In this document: piece after piece, positions 34,330 to 43,455 of the stretch
How the letters are laid out: every line of letters begins with the position of its first letter
Position numbering within the stretch: the stretch's first letter is position 1
Assembly: GCF_003337245.1 (NCBI RefSeq)
Contig: NZ_QPJE01000006.1
Location: 42,636 to 106,635 of the forward strand
Length of the DNA stretch: 64,000 nt
Reading direction: 5' to 3'
Origin: Halanaerobium sp. MA284_MarDTE_T2
Lineage (GTDB): Bacteria > Bacillota > Halanaerobiia > Halanaerobiales > Halanaerobiaceae
The notes under the pieces: model-generated
What the model was told of the DNA's origin: nothing
What the model saw: only the letters and a program-made list of their open reading frames with translations
The model's database searches: none
Position numbers and translations under genes: made by a program

Positions 34330-35895
34330 TTAATATTTTCTTATCAGCTGCTTCCAGACAACTGATAAGTTTTCTATTATATCTCCTGCAGTCATATAGT
34401 ATTCAGTATACTTTTCTGCTGCTTTTTCACCAGCTTTTCCATGTATATAAGCTGCCAGCACTGCTGAAGAAAAAAGATTCATCTGCTGAGCAGCCAGTCC
34501 TGCAGCAATACCAGTCAGAACATCACCACTGCCTGCAGTAGCCATACCATCTGTACCTGTTGTATTAATGTATGTTTCTCCATCAGGAGAAGATATGACA
34601 GTTGAAGCACCTTTAAGTATTAAATTAACTCCATATTCAGCAGCAAATTTTTCTGCAGTTTCAATTCTATTTTTATTTATTTCCACTGCTGTCTTCCCAA
34701 GCAGTCTGGCCATCTCTCCCGGATGTGGTGTTAAAAGAATCTCTCCTCTACTTTTTTTCAGTATAGCTGGGTTTATTATAGAATTAATTCCATCAGCATC
34801 AATTATAAGTGGTTTCGAAATACTGGTTATTAGTTCCTGCATAATCTCCTGAGTGTTTTTACTGCTGCCCATACCTGGGCCAACCACAACCAAATCAGCC
34901 GTTTCCGCTGCTGCAAATATAGTATCCAGGGCTGCTGTGTCCACAATGTTATCACTGCTTTTTAATGAAATTACAACAAGTTCTCTACTTAAAGACCCAC
35001 AGGTTCTAGCAGCAGTTTCCGGTACAGCAATATAAACCAAACCCGCACCAGTGTGGAGGCAGGATTCGCCACTTAAAACAGCTGCACCTTCCATACCCAT
35101 CTTCCCACCGATAATTAGTACTTTACCAAAACTGCCTTTATGACCATCTCTCTTCCGCTCCGGAAGAAGTGCTAAAATCTCCCTATCAGATAATACTTTT
35201 AAATTTGAAGTGTGCTTTTTTATTACATTATCAGTAATACCAATATCAGCTACACGAATTTTACCGGCATATTTTCTGCCCGGAAATAATAATAATCCTC
35301 TTTTGTATGCTGCCATTGTCACTGTAAACAGTGCTTTAACAGCTCTACCACATATCTCCCCGGTTTTTCCATTTATTCCTGATGGTATATCAACAGAAAG
35401 AACAGGAGAACTGCTTTCATTCATTACATCAATTAAATATCTGTAAACACCTCTCACTTCTCCTTTTATACCTGTACCGAGAAGTGCATCAATTATAAGA
35501 TCAGAATTTTTTATTTTTAAGGCATTACTATCATTTAAACTACCGGTTATTTTACAAATATCGACTCCGCGATTTTTTAAAATGGAATAATTTTTAGCTG
35601 TTACACCCTTAAGATCATCCTCTTCTGCAGCAAGAAAAACCTTAACTTCATATCCCCACTGGTGAAGAAATCTGGCTGCAGTAAGGCCATCTCCTCCATT
35701 ATTACCCTTACCTGCTGTAACTGAAATGATTATTTTATCTTTCTGCAGAATGCAGTCATCAACACTGGTAAGTATTTCATCTGCATACTCAGCAGCAGAG
35801 AGACCAGCAGACTCCATAAGTAAAATCTCCGGAAATCCATTTTCTATAGTTTCTTTATCACATTCAGCCATTTCAGATGGTGTTAAAATATACAT
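34330..35895 (-). CDS. nnr: bifunctional NAD(P)H-hydrate epimerase / ADP-dependent dehydratase
   Basis: This 521-residue fusion repairs hydrated NAD(P)H. Residues 1 to about 215 are the epimerase (NnrE; AGKGNNGGDGLTAARFL, DALLGTGIKGEVRG, SVDIPSGINGKTG). Residues from about 240 are the dehydratase (NnrD; GSFGKVLIIGGKMGMEGAAVLS, VVGPGMGSS, LTPHPGEMARLLG, GTDGMATAGSGDVLTGI). Both halves look intact. Its start meets the acpS stop, so the two are coupled, a common Firmicutes pairing. Confidence 0.96.
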   Translation of the reverse strand: MYILTPSEMAECDKETIENGFPEILLMESAGLSAAEYADEILTSVDDCILQKDKIIISVTAGKGNNGGDGLTAARFLHQWGYEVKVFLAAEEDDLKGVTAKNYSILKNRGVDICKITGSLNDSNALKIKNSDLIIDALLGTGIKGEVRGVYRYLIDVMNESSSPVLSVDIPSGINGKTGEICGRAVKALFTVTMAAYKRGLLLFPGRKYAGKIRVADIGITDNVIKKHTSNLKVLSDREILALLPERKRDGHKGSFGKVLIIGGKMGMEGAAVLSGESCLHTGAGLVYIAVPETAARTCGSLSRELVVISLKSSDNIVDTAALDTIFAAAETADLVVVGPGMGSSKNTQEIMQELITSISKPLIIDADGINSIINPAILKKSRGEILLTPHPGEMARLLGKTAVEINKNRIETAEKFAAEYGVNLILKGASTVISSPDGETYINTTGTDGMATAGSGDVLTGIAAGLAAQQMNLFSSAVLAAYIHGKAGEKAAEKYTEYYMTAGDIIENLSVVWKQLIRKY

Positions 35896-36276
35896 TTAAT
35901 CTTCTCCTTCCAGAATAACCTGGGCTATACTATAGTTTTGTTCATGTGAGATGGTGACAAATATTTTTTTTACACCCATTTTGGCTGCTATTTCAGCCGC
36001 ATTACCTTTTAAATTAATTTCTGGTTTTCCCAATTCACTGTGAAATATTTCTATATCATGCCAGCTGTTGTCCCTAAGTCCGGTACCCAGCGCTTTTAAA
36101 GCTGCTTCTTTTGCTGCATATCTTGCTGCAAAACAGCTTACATATTGCGCCTTATCTTTACAGTAGTCAGCTTCAGATAACAAAAATAATTTTTCAATAA
36201 ACCTGTCTCCATATTTTTTTATCAATTTTTCTATCCGCTGATTTTCTACAATATCAACACCTGTACCAATTATCAT
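35896..36276 (-). CDS. acpS: holo-[acyl-carrier-protein] synthase
   Basis: This 126-residue enzyme transfers phosphopantetheine from CoA to acyl carrier protein. The signature motifs are IGTGVDIVENQRIE at the start and FAARYAAKEAALKALGTGL in the middle, with magnesium-binding Asp and Glu present. Length is normal. It is the first gene of the acpS-nnr-dcd run. Confidence 0.96.
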   Translation of the reverse strand: MIIGTGVDIVENQRIEKLIKKYGDRFIEKLFLLSEADYCKDKAQYVSCFAARYAAKEAALKALGTGLRDNSWHDIEIFHSELGKPEINLKGNAAEIAAKMGVKKIFVTISHEQNYSIAQVILEGED

Positions 36277-36358
36277 TTGGCCGATCCTTTCCCAAATTGC
36301 TTTATTTCTAAAAAGATTAATCTTTAATTTATTATAATAAATTAAGGCAATAAATGCA

Positions 36359-36386
36359 AAGTCCGGGCCAGACTCGACCCGGACTT
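36359..36386 (-). terminator. terminator after glmS
   Basis: AAGTCCGGG and CCCGGACTT form a strong GC-rich stem with a ten-base loop; on the minus strand the T run is short (TTTGCATTTATT). It ends the cdaA-cdaR-glmM-glmS operon. Confidence 0.75.
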
Positions 36387-36404
36387 GTTAATCTAAAATA
36401 TATT

Positions 36405-38234
36405 TTACTCAACAGTAACACTTTTTGCTAAATTGCGCGGCTGATCAATATCCCTTTCACAGATAAGGGCTGTATAATATGCAAGAAGCTGCATCGGCAC
36501 AACAGCAAGCAGGCCGGCAAAATAATCATCTATATCAGGCAGTTCAATGGCTTCATCAACAGTGTTTTTATCACAGCTGTTTCCTGCCAGAGTAATTAGA
36601 AATGTTTCTGCTCCTCTGGATTTAACTTCTTTTAAATTGCTGAATAATTTTGCAAAAAGTCTTTTCCGCACAGCAATTGATATTACCGGTACCCCTTCTT
36701 CAACAAGAGCAAGTGTACCGTGCTTCAACTCGCCGGCCGGATATGCTTCAGAATGTATATAAGAAATCTCTTTCAGTTTAAGTGCACCCTCTAAAGCCAG
36801 TGCATAATCAGTATTCCGACCAATAAAGAATATATGTTCTTTATCTGCATATTTTTCTGCAATTTCTTTTATTTTTTCTTCAGTATTATCTATTACCTGC
36901 CTCAGCAGTTCCGGTAATTTTATTAACTGATCTGTTAATTTTTTTAGCTCTTTTCTGCTAAAATCATCCTTCTGCCTTAGACCATCGAGAACCAGCATAT
37001 AAAAAGCAGCTACCATATTGGTATATGCTTTGGTAGATGCAACAGCAATTTCCGGACCGGCATTTAAATAGAGAACCATATCAGATTCTCTGGCAATACT
37101 GCTGCCTCTAGAATTTGTAAATGCCAGAATATCTGCCCCTTTCTTTTTAGCAAGTCTGAGTGCAGCAAGTGTATCTGCTGTTTCTCCTGACTGACTTACA
37201 GCAATCATGAGGGTGGATTTATCTACAAGTGGCTTTCTGTATCGATATTCTGATGCAGCCTCAACTTCAACCGGTATCTGCAGCAGCTCCTCATACAGAT
37301 ATTTTGCCAGCAGTCCGGAATGATAGGCAGTTCCACAGGCAACAATATGAATTTTACTGTATTTAGACAGCCAATTCTTATCAATATTACTGTCTCTCAG
37401 ATCTATCTGACCATCTGTTAGGTGATCCTGAAACAGCCATTTTAATGCTTCAGGTTGTTCATTAATTTCTTTGAGCATAAAATGTGCATAACCCTGTTTT
37501 TCAGCCATTTCTGCATCCCAGTCTATATGTGTCTTAATTTTTTCTTTTTTTTCACCGGAAAAAAAATTGTAGATATCTATAGAATCCTGCCTTATCTCAG
37601 CCAGTTCCCCATCTTCTAAGATATAAAATTCATTGGTTCTGCTCAAATATGCAGGAATATCAGATGCAAGAAAGTTTTCATTTTCTCCGATACCAATAAT
37701 TAGAGGACTGTCTTTGCGGACAGCTATTATACGGTCACTATAATCTACCGACATAACTGCCATTGCAAAAGAACCTTCAAGTTTCTGCACAGATTTCTCA
37801 ACTGCCTTTTTAAGATCATGCTTGTAATTGCTCGAAATAAGATGGGCCACAACTTCAGTATCTGTATCTGATTTAAATTGATGACCCTTTTCTATCAGCT
37901 CTTTTTTTAAGCTTTCAAAATTCTCAATAATCCCATTATGAACAATTACTATCTCCCCATTATAGTCATCATGAGGATGAGAATTTCTGTCTGATGGTTT
38001 GCCGTGTGTTGCCCATCTTGTATGTCCTATCCCTGCCTTCCCCGAAAAAATCTCTGATTTAATTTCCGAACTTAAATTATCAAGTTTACCTTTTTTCTTC
38101 TTTATTTTAATTTCATTGTTTTCATGTACTGCAATACCTGCAGAATCATATCCTCTGTATTCAAGTTTTTTTAAACCTGAAATGAGAATTGATGCTGCAT
38201 CTTCTTTCCCAATATAACCTACAATTCCACACAT
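36405..38234 (-). CDS. glmS: glutamine-fructose-6-phosphate aminotransferase
   Basis: This 609-residue enzyme makes glucosamine-6-phosphate, the entry step to cell-wall amino sugars. The N-terminal glutaminase has the catalytic Cys2 (MCGIVGYIG) and GIGHTRWATHGKPSDRNSHPH; two SIS sugar-isomerase domains follow (ACGTAYHSGLLAKY, AVSQSGETADTLAAL, YPAGELKHGTLALV), and it ends NLAKSVTVE as usual. Its mRNA carries a glmS ribozyme just upstream. glmM precedes it in the operon. Confidence 0.98.
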   Translation of the reverse strand: MCGIVGYIGKEDAASILISGLKKLEYRGYDSAGIAVHENNEIKIKKKKGKLDNLSSEIKSEIFSGKAGIGHTRWATHGKPSDRNSHPHDDYNGEIVIVHNGIIENFESLKKELIEKGHQFKSDTDTEVVAHLISSNYKHDLKKAVEKSVQKLEGSFAMAVMSVDYSDRIIAVRKDSPLIIGIGENENFLASDIPAYLSRTNEFYILEDGELAEIRQDSIDIYNFFSGEKKEKIKTHIDWDAEMAEKQGYAHFMLKEINEQPEALKWLFQDHLTDGQIDLRDSNIDKNWLSKYSKIHIVACGTAYHSGLLAKYLYEELLQIPVEVEAASEYRYRKPLVDKSTLMIAVSQSGETADTLAALRLAKKKGADILAFTNSRGSSIARESDMVLYLNAGPEIAVASTKAYTNMVAAFYMLVLDGLRQKDDFSRKELKKLTDQLIKLPELLRQVIDNTEEKIKEIAEKYADKEHIFFIGRNTDYALALEGALKLKEISYIHSEAYPAGELKHGTLALVEEGVPVISIAVRKRLFAKLFSNLKEVKSRGAETFLITLAGNSCDKNTVDEAIELPDIDDYFAGLLAVVPMQLLAYYTALICERDIDQPRNLAKSVTVE

Positions 38235-38269
38235 TGATTAATTTAACCTCCATTTATTTTCTATATTTA

Positions 38270-38431
38270 ACTGTCAGCCGACATTTATCTCCTCTGTACT
38301 GATAATCACTTATCAGTTTTTAAAGACAAACTATTAGGTGCTCGGCCAGCACCTGAGAGCATCCGCCGAATTTTCGATAACTCTCTCCCTCGTCAACTTG
38401 GATTTTCTGCGTCCATCCAAGCCCTGGCGCT
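38270..38431 (-). ncRNA. glmS ribozyme: glmS ribozyme
   Basis: The minus strand reads AGCGCCAGG at the cleavage site, then GTTGACGAGG, TATCGAAAATTCGGCGGATG, CTCTCAGG and a CTGATAAG/CTTATCAG-type hairpin, matching the conserved core (P1, P2, P2.1, P3 and catalytic loops) of known glmS ribozymes. Self-cleavage should occur between bases 38431 and 38430 when glucosamine-6-phosphate binds, leading to decay of the glmS message. The 3' boundary is approximate. It lies between glmM and glmS, so cleavage would split the polycistronic mRNA. Confidence 0.96.
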
Positions 38432-38480
38432 TTTTTTATTTTCTTTTCTGGCCTCACCTCCTTAAATTAATACATATGTA

Positions 38481-39833
38481 TTAATTTAACTCTTTCACTA
38501 TTACTTCTCTTATTTTTTTAGACCATTTAGCCAATTTATTTTCTTCCTTTCCTTCCAACATAACTCTTACAAGTGGTTCAGTTCCAGATGCTCTGACAAA
38601 AACTCTGCCCTGACTGCCTAAATCAAGCTCAGCTTCAGCAATCACTTCAGCAATTCTGTCATTATCTTTCCACTTATTTTTTTTCTTCACTTTAATATTA
38701 TCCAAAATTTGTGGCCAGTAATACATAACAGATTTCAAATCACTTAAACTCTTGTTTTCTTCTTTCATTATTTCTGCAATTTTAACTGCAGTTAAAATTC
38801 CATCACCTGTTGTATTATATTGACTAAAAATAATATGGCCGGACTTTTCTCCACCAAGTTTATAATCATTTTTCAGCATCTCTGCCAGAACATATCTGTC
38901 TCCATTTTTAGTTAAAACAACTTTTCCCCCAGCTTTATGTAATGTCTCTGTTAGCCCAAGATTGCTGTATCTTGTAGTAACAACAGTATTTTTGTTCAGC
39001 TCATTTTTTTTCATCATATTTAAAGCTGCAACTGCCATTATATTATCCCCTGGTACAACCTCTCCAGTTTCATCTATTAGTATTACTCGATCTGCATCAC
39101 CATCATAGGCAATTCCTAAATCTGCATTTATTCTTTTTACTTCTGCTACAGCAAGTTCTGGCGAAGTTGAACCACAGTTAACATTGATTGCAGCTCCATC
39201 TGGATGATTATTGATTACACTTATCTCTGCCCCCAGTTTACGGAATACTTCTGGGGCTGTTTTGTAAGCAGCTCCATTCGCACAGTCAATTACAACTTTA
39301 AGTCCTTTTAAATTTTTTTCAGCAGAAGAAATAAGGTATGCTATATACTGAGAAATCCAGTCATATTTCTCATCTACAATACCAATATCACCATCCACAG
39401 GATAGGGAAGTTCTTTTTCTTTGCCTGCAAAAAAAATCGACTCTATTTCAATTTCTTCTTCATCACTCAGCTTTACTCCTCTTTCGTTAAAAAATTTAAT
39501 TCCATTATCGGCAGTTGGATTATGTGAAGCAGAAATCATTATACCACCCTGTACATCTTTATTTGCTGTAAGGTAACATACTCCTGGAGTAGGTATAATA
39601 CCAAGTCTGCAAACATCAATTCCAACAGAAGTTAATCCGGCCATAAGAGCTGCCTCCAACATATCACCAGATAATCTAGTGTCTTTACCAATGATGACTG
39701 TTGGACGCTGTTTCTTATTATAATTTTCCGTCAAAAAAAAGCCACCTATTCTACCCAGCTTATAGGCTAAATCGCCCTTCAATTCCTGGTTTGCAACACC
39801 ACGCACACCGTCAGTTCCAAATAACTTCTTCAA
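38481..39833 (-). CDS. glmM: phosphoglucosamine mutase
   Basis: This 450-residue enzyme converts glucosamine-6-phosphate to the 1-phosphate. The start [15 protein letters not shown], the phosphoserine loop [19 protein letters not shown] near residue 100, the metal loop [13 protein letters not shown] and the C-terminal [15 protein letters not shown] are intact. The frame is open to 39884, but a TTG at 39833 follows GAGGTG by six bases and gives the normal start and length. It follows cdaA-cdaR; GlmM is known to bind and inhibit CdaA in other Firmicutes. Confidence 0.97.
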   Translation of the reverse strand: MKKLFGTDGVRGVANQELKGDLAYKLGRIGGFFLTENYNKKQRPTVIIGKDTRLSGDMLEAALMAGLTSVGIDVCRLGIIPTPGVCYLTANKDVQGGIMISASHNPTADNGIKFFNERGVKLSDEEEIEIESIFFAGKEKELPYPVDGDIGIVDEKYDWISQYIAYLISSAEKNLKGLKVVIDCANGAAYKTAPEVFRKLGAEISVINNHPDGAAINVNCGSTSPELAVAEVKRINADLGIAYDGDADRVILIDETGEVVPGDNIMAVAALNMMKKNELNKNTVVTTRYSNLGLTETLHKAGGKVVLTKNGDRYVLAEMLKNDYKLGGEKSGHIIFSQYNTTGDGILTAVKIAEIMKEENKSLSDLKSVMYYWPQILDNIKVKKKNKWKDNDRIAEVIAEAELDLGSQGRVFVRASGTEPLVRVMLEGKEENKLAKWSKKIREVIVKELN

Positions 39834-39855
39834 AAAATTCACCTCAACATATAAT

Positions 39856-40239
39856 TTATTTCTCTTCAATATTAACAACAACATAGCCAGGATCTATACT
39901 AATTAGTCTCGCTCCAGTTGGAACATTTACTTCAATTATTTTTATATTATCACCAATTGAAACATCTTTCAAATCTATATAAGCATTTATATCTTCTTTA
40001 TCAAGCTGAACTAGATATGACACATAATCAATCCTTATCACAGCTTTATCGCCTGATATTGATTTAATTCGATATTTGTCATCCAGATTCCGGTATTCTA
40101 AATCAACAATAAACGATTCATTTTTTTCTTCACCAAAACTGAAGAGGTTATTAGCCTGATTATTGGCATAAGTCCACAGTAAAATAGCTATAAATAAAGC
40201 AAGCATTATCTTTTTGTGTTTTTCCTGCAGAGAAAACAT
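39856..40239 (-). CDS. cdaR: short CdaR-like YbbR-domain membrane protein
   Basis: This 127-residue protein has one N-terminal membrane segment ([17 protein letters not shown]) and a single YbbR repeat ending [13 protein letters not shown]. CdaR regulates the diadenylate cyclase CdaA; known examples have three or four YbbR repeats and about 400 residues, so this one is minimal. No frameshift or remnant of further repeats is seen downstream. Position between cdaA and glmM supports the assignment. Confidence 0.85.
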   Translation of the reverse strand: MFSLQEKHKKIMLALFIAILLWTYANNQANNLFSFGEEKNESFIVDLEYRNLDDKYRIKSISGDKAVIRIDYVSYLVQLDKEDINAYIDLKDVSIGDNIKIIEVNVPTGARLISIDPGYVVVNIEEK

Positions 40240-40240
40240 A

Positions 40241-41023
40241 TTATCCGTGCCTCCTCATAAAGGATTTCCCTTTACCTTTAGTAATATCAAAATAGCTGAA
40301 AAGGGATTCCCTTAATTCGGCTTCATCCAGGTGCCGCCTGAGCTGTCCCGAAGCCGCAAGGGATATTACACCTGTTTCCTCTGAAACAACTATGGCTAAA
40401 GCATCAGATTCTTCTGTAATACCTATAGCAGCTCTATGCCTTGTTCCCAATCGTGGATTGAGATCTGATCTGGTAGATAAATTCAAAAAACAGCTGGCTG
40501 CCTTAATTTTCCCATCTTCTATTATAACAGCTCCATCATGAAGGGGGGCATTGTGAAAAAAAATATTTTCCAGCAGCTGCTTACTTATATCTGCATCAAG
40601 GCTAATACCGGTCTGGATGTAGTTTTTTAAACCCACTTTTCTGGATAATACAATCAAGGCCCCTGTTTTATTTTCTGATAATTCTGTTGCAGCAGAAACA
40701 ATCTCATTAAATTCTCTCGGTCCCCAATTCTGCCAGAACTGCTCACGCAGAAATCCACCTCTACCTATCTGTTCCAGTGCTTTTCTTAATTCTGGCTGAA
40801 ATACAATCGGCAGAGCTACCATCACAACCGTTAAAAAGCTCTGCAGAAACCAATTTACAGTATTGAGTTCTAACAGCTGGCTTATTAAAGCTGCAGCAAA
40901 TATTAAAATTAATCCTTTTATAAGCTGTACTGCTCTTGTACCTGATATTATATTTAAAAGATAATATATTATCACTGTTATTATAAATATATCTACTATA
41001 CTGGTTATTATTTTCCAGTTCAT
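40241..41023 (-). CDS. cdaA: diadenylate cyclase CdaA (c-di-AMP synthase)
   Basis: This 260-residue membrane enzyme condenses two ATP to c-di-AMP, which controls potassium, osmotic and wall balance. It has three N-terminal hydrophobic helices (to about residue 85), then the DisA-N domain with the catalytic motifs LHDGAVIIEDG and LGTRHRAAIG and the end segment SEETGVISLAASG. Length is standard. It is the first gene of the cdaA-cdaR-glmM-glmS operon, read away from the plus-strand gene at 41162. Confidence 0.97.
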   Translation of the reverse strand: MNWKIITSIVDIFIITVIIYYLLNIISGTRAVQLIKGLILIFAAALISQLLELNTVNWFLQSFLTVVMVALPIVFQPELRKALEQIGRGGFLREQFWQNWGPREFNEIVSAATELSENKTGALIVLSRKVGLKNYIQTGISLDADISKQLLENIFFHNAPLHDGAVIIEDGKIKAASCFLNLSTRSDLNPRLGTRHRAAIGITEESDALAIVVSEETGVISLAASGQLRRHLDEAELRESLFSYFDITKGKGKSFMRRHG

Positions 41024-41078
41024 ATAAAAACACCTCTAAAATATTTATTCTGTAAAGATAGCTGTTTTACCTTCCTGA

Positions 41079-41108
41079 TATATAATTATTAATTAAAAAT
41101 TATTTCAA
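41079..41108 (-). promoter_or_regulatory. candidate promoter for cdaA
   Basis: TTGAAA (41103-41108) and TATATA (41079-41084), 18-base spacer, minus strand. It lies about 55 bases upstream of cdaA in the divergent region; the surroundings are very AT-rich, so this is tentative. Confidence 0.45.
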
Positions 41109-41161
41109 TTTAAAGGTTTTCTCTAAATATTATAGAAAATATATTAAATGAGGTGAAAATA

Positions 41162-41881
41162 ATGGAAAATCTATTTAAAGATGAGAGATTAAATTATAAA
41201 GATGTACTGATAATATTATTCACCTGGAGTTTTTTATTTATCACTGTTTTTTATTTAAACACCTCTGAATTTGCTGACATTATTATTATAAATGATTTTC
41301 TAGCATTTATGCTAAAAACTACTGCTTTAGCTGTTTTTACTGCTGTTTTTTACAGCTATTTTAATCTAATTTATGACTTGTCTCTTAAAGATCTGGGCTT
41401 TGATTTTAAAAATTTTAATTTCAATATCTCTCTATCAGCAGCTTTTTTTGTTATATTTTTTATATCAGCAGTTTTAATAACTTATACAGCTGACCAATCA
41501 AATACAGTTGGGGAATTTAATCCTGTTTATAGAGCAAACAGTTTAAAAGCAATAATGAGTGGTTTCCCACTCATTATGATAATCTTAATTTCAACAGCTA
41601 TTATTTCAGCTGCAGAAATGTTTTTAGTTAACAAAGTAATCTTTGCCCTTTTTGACCTAAAATTCCCGTCTGCTATTGCATCTGTGCTAACAGCTCTGTT
41701 TTTTCCGATAATGCTCCTGGAATTTAGGCCGAATAAAATACTAATATTATTTCTGGCCGTTTTAACAGCTAATTATATCTACAGGATCAGCAAAAGCAAC
41801 CTGCTGCCTGCTGTTTTATTTTACACAGCTTATCTGACAAATTATATAATATTTATTTACGGATATGATTTTTTGCTTTAA
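41162..41881 (+). CDS. predicted multi-pass membrane protein, unknown
   Basis: This is the only supported plus-strand gene in the window. The 239-residue protein has about seven or eight hydrophobic segments, starting after a charged MENLFKDERLNYKD. The layout, with LKDLGFDFKNFNF before a helix and a charged-poor AAEMFLVNKVIFALF segment, is somewhat like CPBP-family membrane proteases, but the glutamate pair of that family is not clear and I do not assign it. The ATG at 41162 has GAGGTG eight bases upstream; the in-frame GTG at 41153 is inside that site. It converges on the AMMECR1-linked genes. Confidence 0.75.
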   Translation: MENLFKDERLNYKDVLIILFTWSFLFITVFYLNTSEFADIIIINDFLAFMLKTTALAVFTAVFYSYFNLIYDLSLKDLGFDFKNFNFNISLSAAFFVIFFISAVLITYTADQSNTVGEFNPVYRANSLKAIMSGFPLIMIILISTAIISAAEMFLVNKVIFALFDLKFPSAIASVLTALFFPIMLLEFRPNKILILFLAVLTANYIYRISKSNLLPAVLFYTAYLTNYIIFIYGYDFLL

Positions 41882-41883
41882 AT

Positions 41884-42870
41884 TTAAAATTGACCATTTA
41901 CAGCAGTTTTACAGTAAGGGCATTTACCATTTTTAATTAAATTTTTTATGCTGTATCCACTTCTGTTTATTATAGTTTCCCCACAGTTGGAACAGATAGT
42001 ATCTCCAGCACCCGCTATATTGATATTACCCAGGAATATATAGGAAAGCTTTCTTTTTGCTGTTTGATAGGCCTTTTTTAATGTCTCAGGATCCGTAGAT
42101 TTTTTCTTTAGTTTATTAGCAGGGTAATATCTGCTCAAATGGAGAGGTATATTTTTATTAATAGATGCAATCCAGTCTGTTATTTTTTCTATCTCTTCTC
42201 TGCTGTCATTCAAATCTGTTATTATAAGATTGGTCAGCTCCAGATGTATAGTCTCTGCCATTATTTTTATTGTATTTTTTACTGGCTCTAAACTTCCACC
42301 ACAGTATTTTTTGTAGAAACTGCTGTTAAAAGACTTTAAATCAATATTTGCTGCATCAATAAATGGAATCAGTTCTTCCAGTGGGTCTTTCTCTATAAAA
42401 CCATTGCTGACAAGAACTGTCTTTATATTATTTTTTTTGGCCAGTTCAGCAGTCTCTTTAACATATTCATACCAGACAATAGGTTCAGAATAAGTAAAAG
42501 CAATCATTTTTATATCCTCTTTTTCAGCAGCAGCAATAATTTCTTCAGCACTGTATTCTCTTAATACAGGTGTCTCCTGACTAATCTGCCAGTTCTGACA
42601 GAAAGTACAGCTGAAATTACAGCCATAGGTCCCCACAGAAAGAACTTTACTGCCTGGATAAAAATGATACAGAGGCTTTTTCTCTACCGGATCAACTGCT
42701 AACGAACTTATTTTATTATAATTTAAGGAATATAACCTTCCTCCTTCATTTTTTCTTACTCTACAGATACCACTTTTCCCTTCTTTTATCAAACAGTTAT
42801 GTGGACATAATTTGCAGTGAACCGATAAATTGTCCCCTCGGCTGTAATAAAGCGCTTCTTTTTTAGCCAT
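41884..42870 (-). CDS. amrS: AmmeMemoRadiSam-system radical SAM enzyme
   Basis: This 328-residue protein belongs to the PflA-like radical SAM family linked with AMMECR1 and MEMO1 proteins. It has an N-terminal four-cysteine motif (CKLCPHNC with a later C in GICRVRK), the radical SAM cluster CNFSCTFC near residue 85, and a C-terminal zinc-like pair (CSNC, CPYC). The ATG at 42870 overlaps the amrA end. Substrate is not known for the family. The stop meets the end of the convergent plus-strand gene. Confidence 0.9.
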   Translation of the reverse strand: MAKKEALYYSRGDNLSVHCKLCPHNCLIKEGKSGICRVRKNEGGRLYSLNYNKISSLAVDPVEKKPLYHFYPGSKVLSVGTYGCNFSCTFCQNWQISQETPVLREYSAEEIIAAAEKEDIKMIAFTYSEPIVWYEYVKETAELAKKNNIKTVLVSNGFIEKDPLEELIPFIDAANIDLKSFNSSFYKKYCGGSLEPVKNTIKIMAETIHLELTNLIITDLNDSREEIEKITDWIASINKNIPLHLSRYYPANKLKKKSTDPETLKKAYQTAKRKLSYIFLGNINIAGAGDTICSNCGETIINRSGYSIKNLIKNGKCPYCKTAVNGQF

Positions 42871-43390
42871 TTTCTTCAAACCTTCTTACAGAAAACCTAT
42901 ATATTGTTATATCCTCACTTTCCGACAGACCCGCTTTTTTTCTTGCCACAGCAATCTGTTTTTCTACTGTATCTATACCATCTAAATCAGGCAGCAGAAG
43001 ACCTGTCTGATGATTCCCCTGAACAATTATACCATACTTTTTTGGATCAAGCTCATCCAAAGATTTTACTTTTTCAGGTTCTGACAGCAGATCCACCGAT
43101 ATTTCCAGCTCATCAAGCTCATCTTTCTGCACCGGACTAAAACGCGGATCTTTTTCTGCTGCACTTATAGCATTGCAGATAATTTCTTCGGCTGCATTTT
43201 TTTGTACTGCTTTTATAGTCCCAATACATCCCCTGAGCTTATTATTTTTCTTCAATGTTACAAATGCTCCACATCTTTGCTGCAAAATTTCTGGCAAATC
43301 ATCTGGAACATCAATCTGAATACCAGATTTAACATATGCTTCAACTGATTTTCTTGCAAGATCTGTAATAAATTTTGTATCACTGCTCAT
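42863..43390 (-). CDS. amrA: AMMECR1-domain protein
   Basis: This 175-residue protein is a full AMMECR1 domain: CGAFVTLKKNNKLRGCIGTI near residue 40, RFSPVQKDELDELEISVDLLSEPE, and YGIIVQGNHQTGLLLPD. The LRGCIG motif is the family signature. Function is unknown, but the gene always travels with MEMO-like and radical SAM genes, as here. It overlaps the amrS start. Confidence 0.93.
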   Translation of the reverse strand: MSSDTKFITDLARKSVEAYVKSGIQIDVPDDLPEILQQRCGAFVTLKKNNKLRGCIGTIKAVQKNAAEEIICNAISAAEKDPRFSPVQKDELDELEISVDLLSEPEKVKSLDELDPKKYGIIVQGNHQTGLLLPDLDGIDTVEKQIAVARKKAGLSESEDITIYRFSVRRFEENG

Positions 43391-43455
43391 AGTTTTAACT
43401 CCTTTAACAATGTTTTTAAATAGTTTTTTAAAAAATGAAGTTTTTCTTCAAAAAT

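Noticed and set aside
40761..41033. Second minus-strand frame overlapping the start of cdaA
   Set aside because: CdaA has all its domains in the other frame and the overlapping product has no recognisable features.
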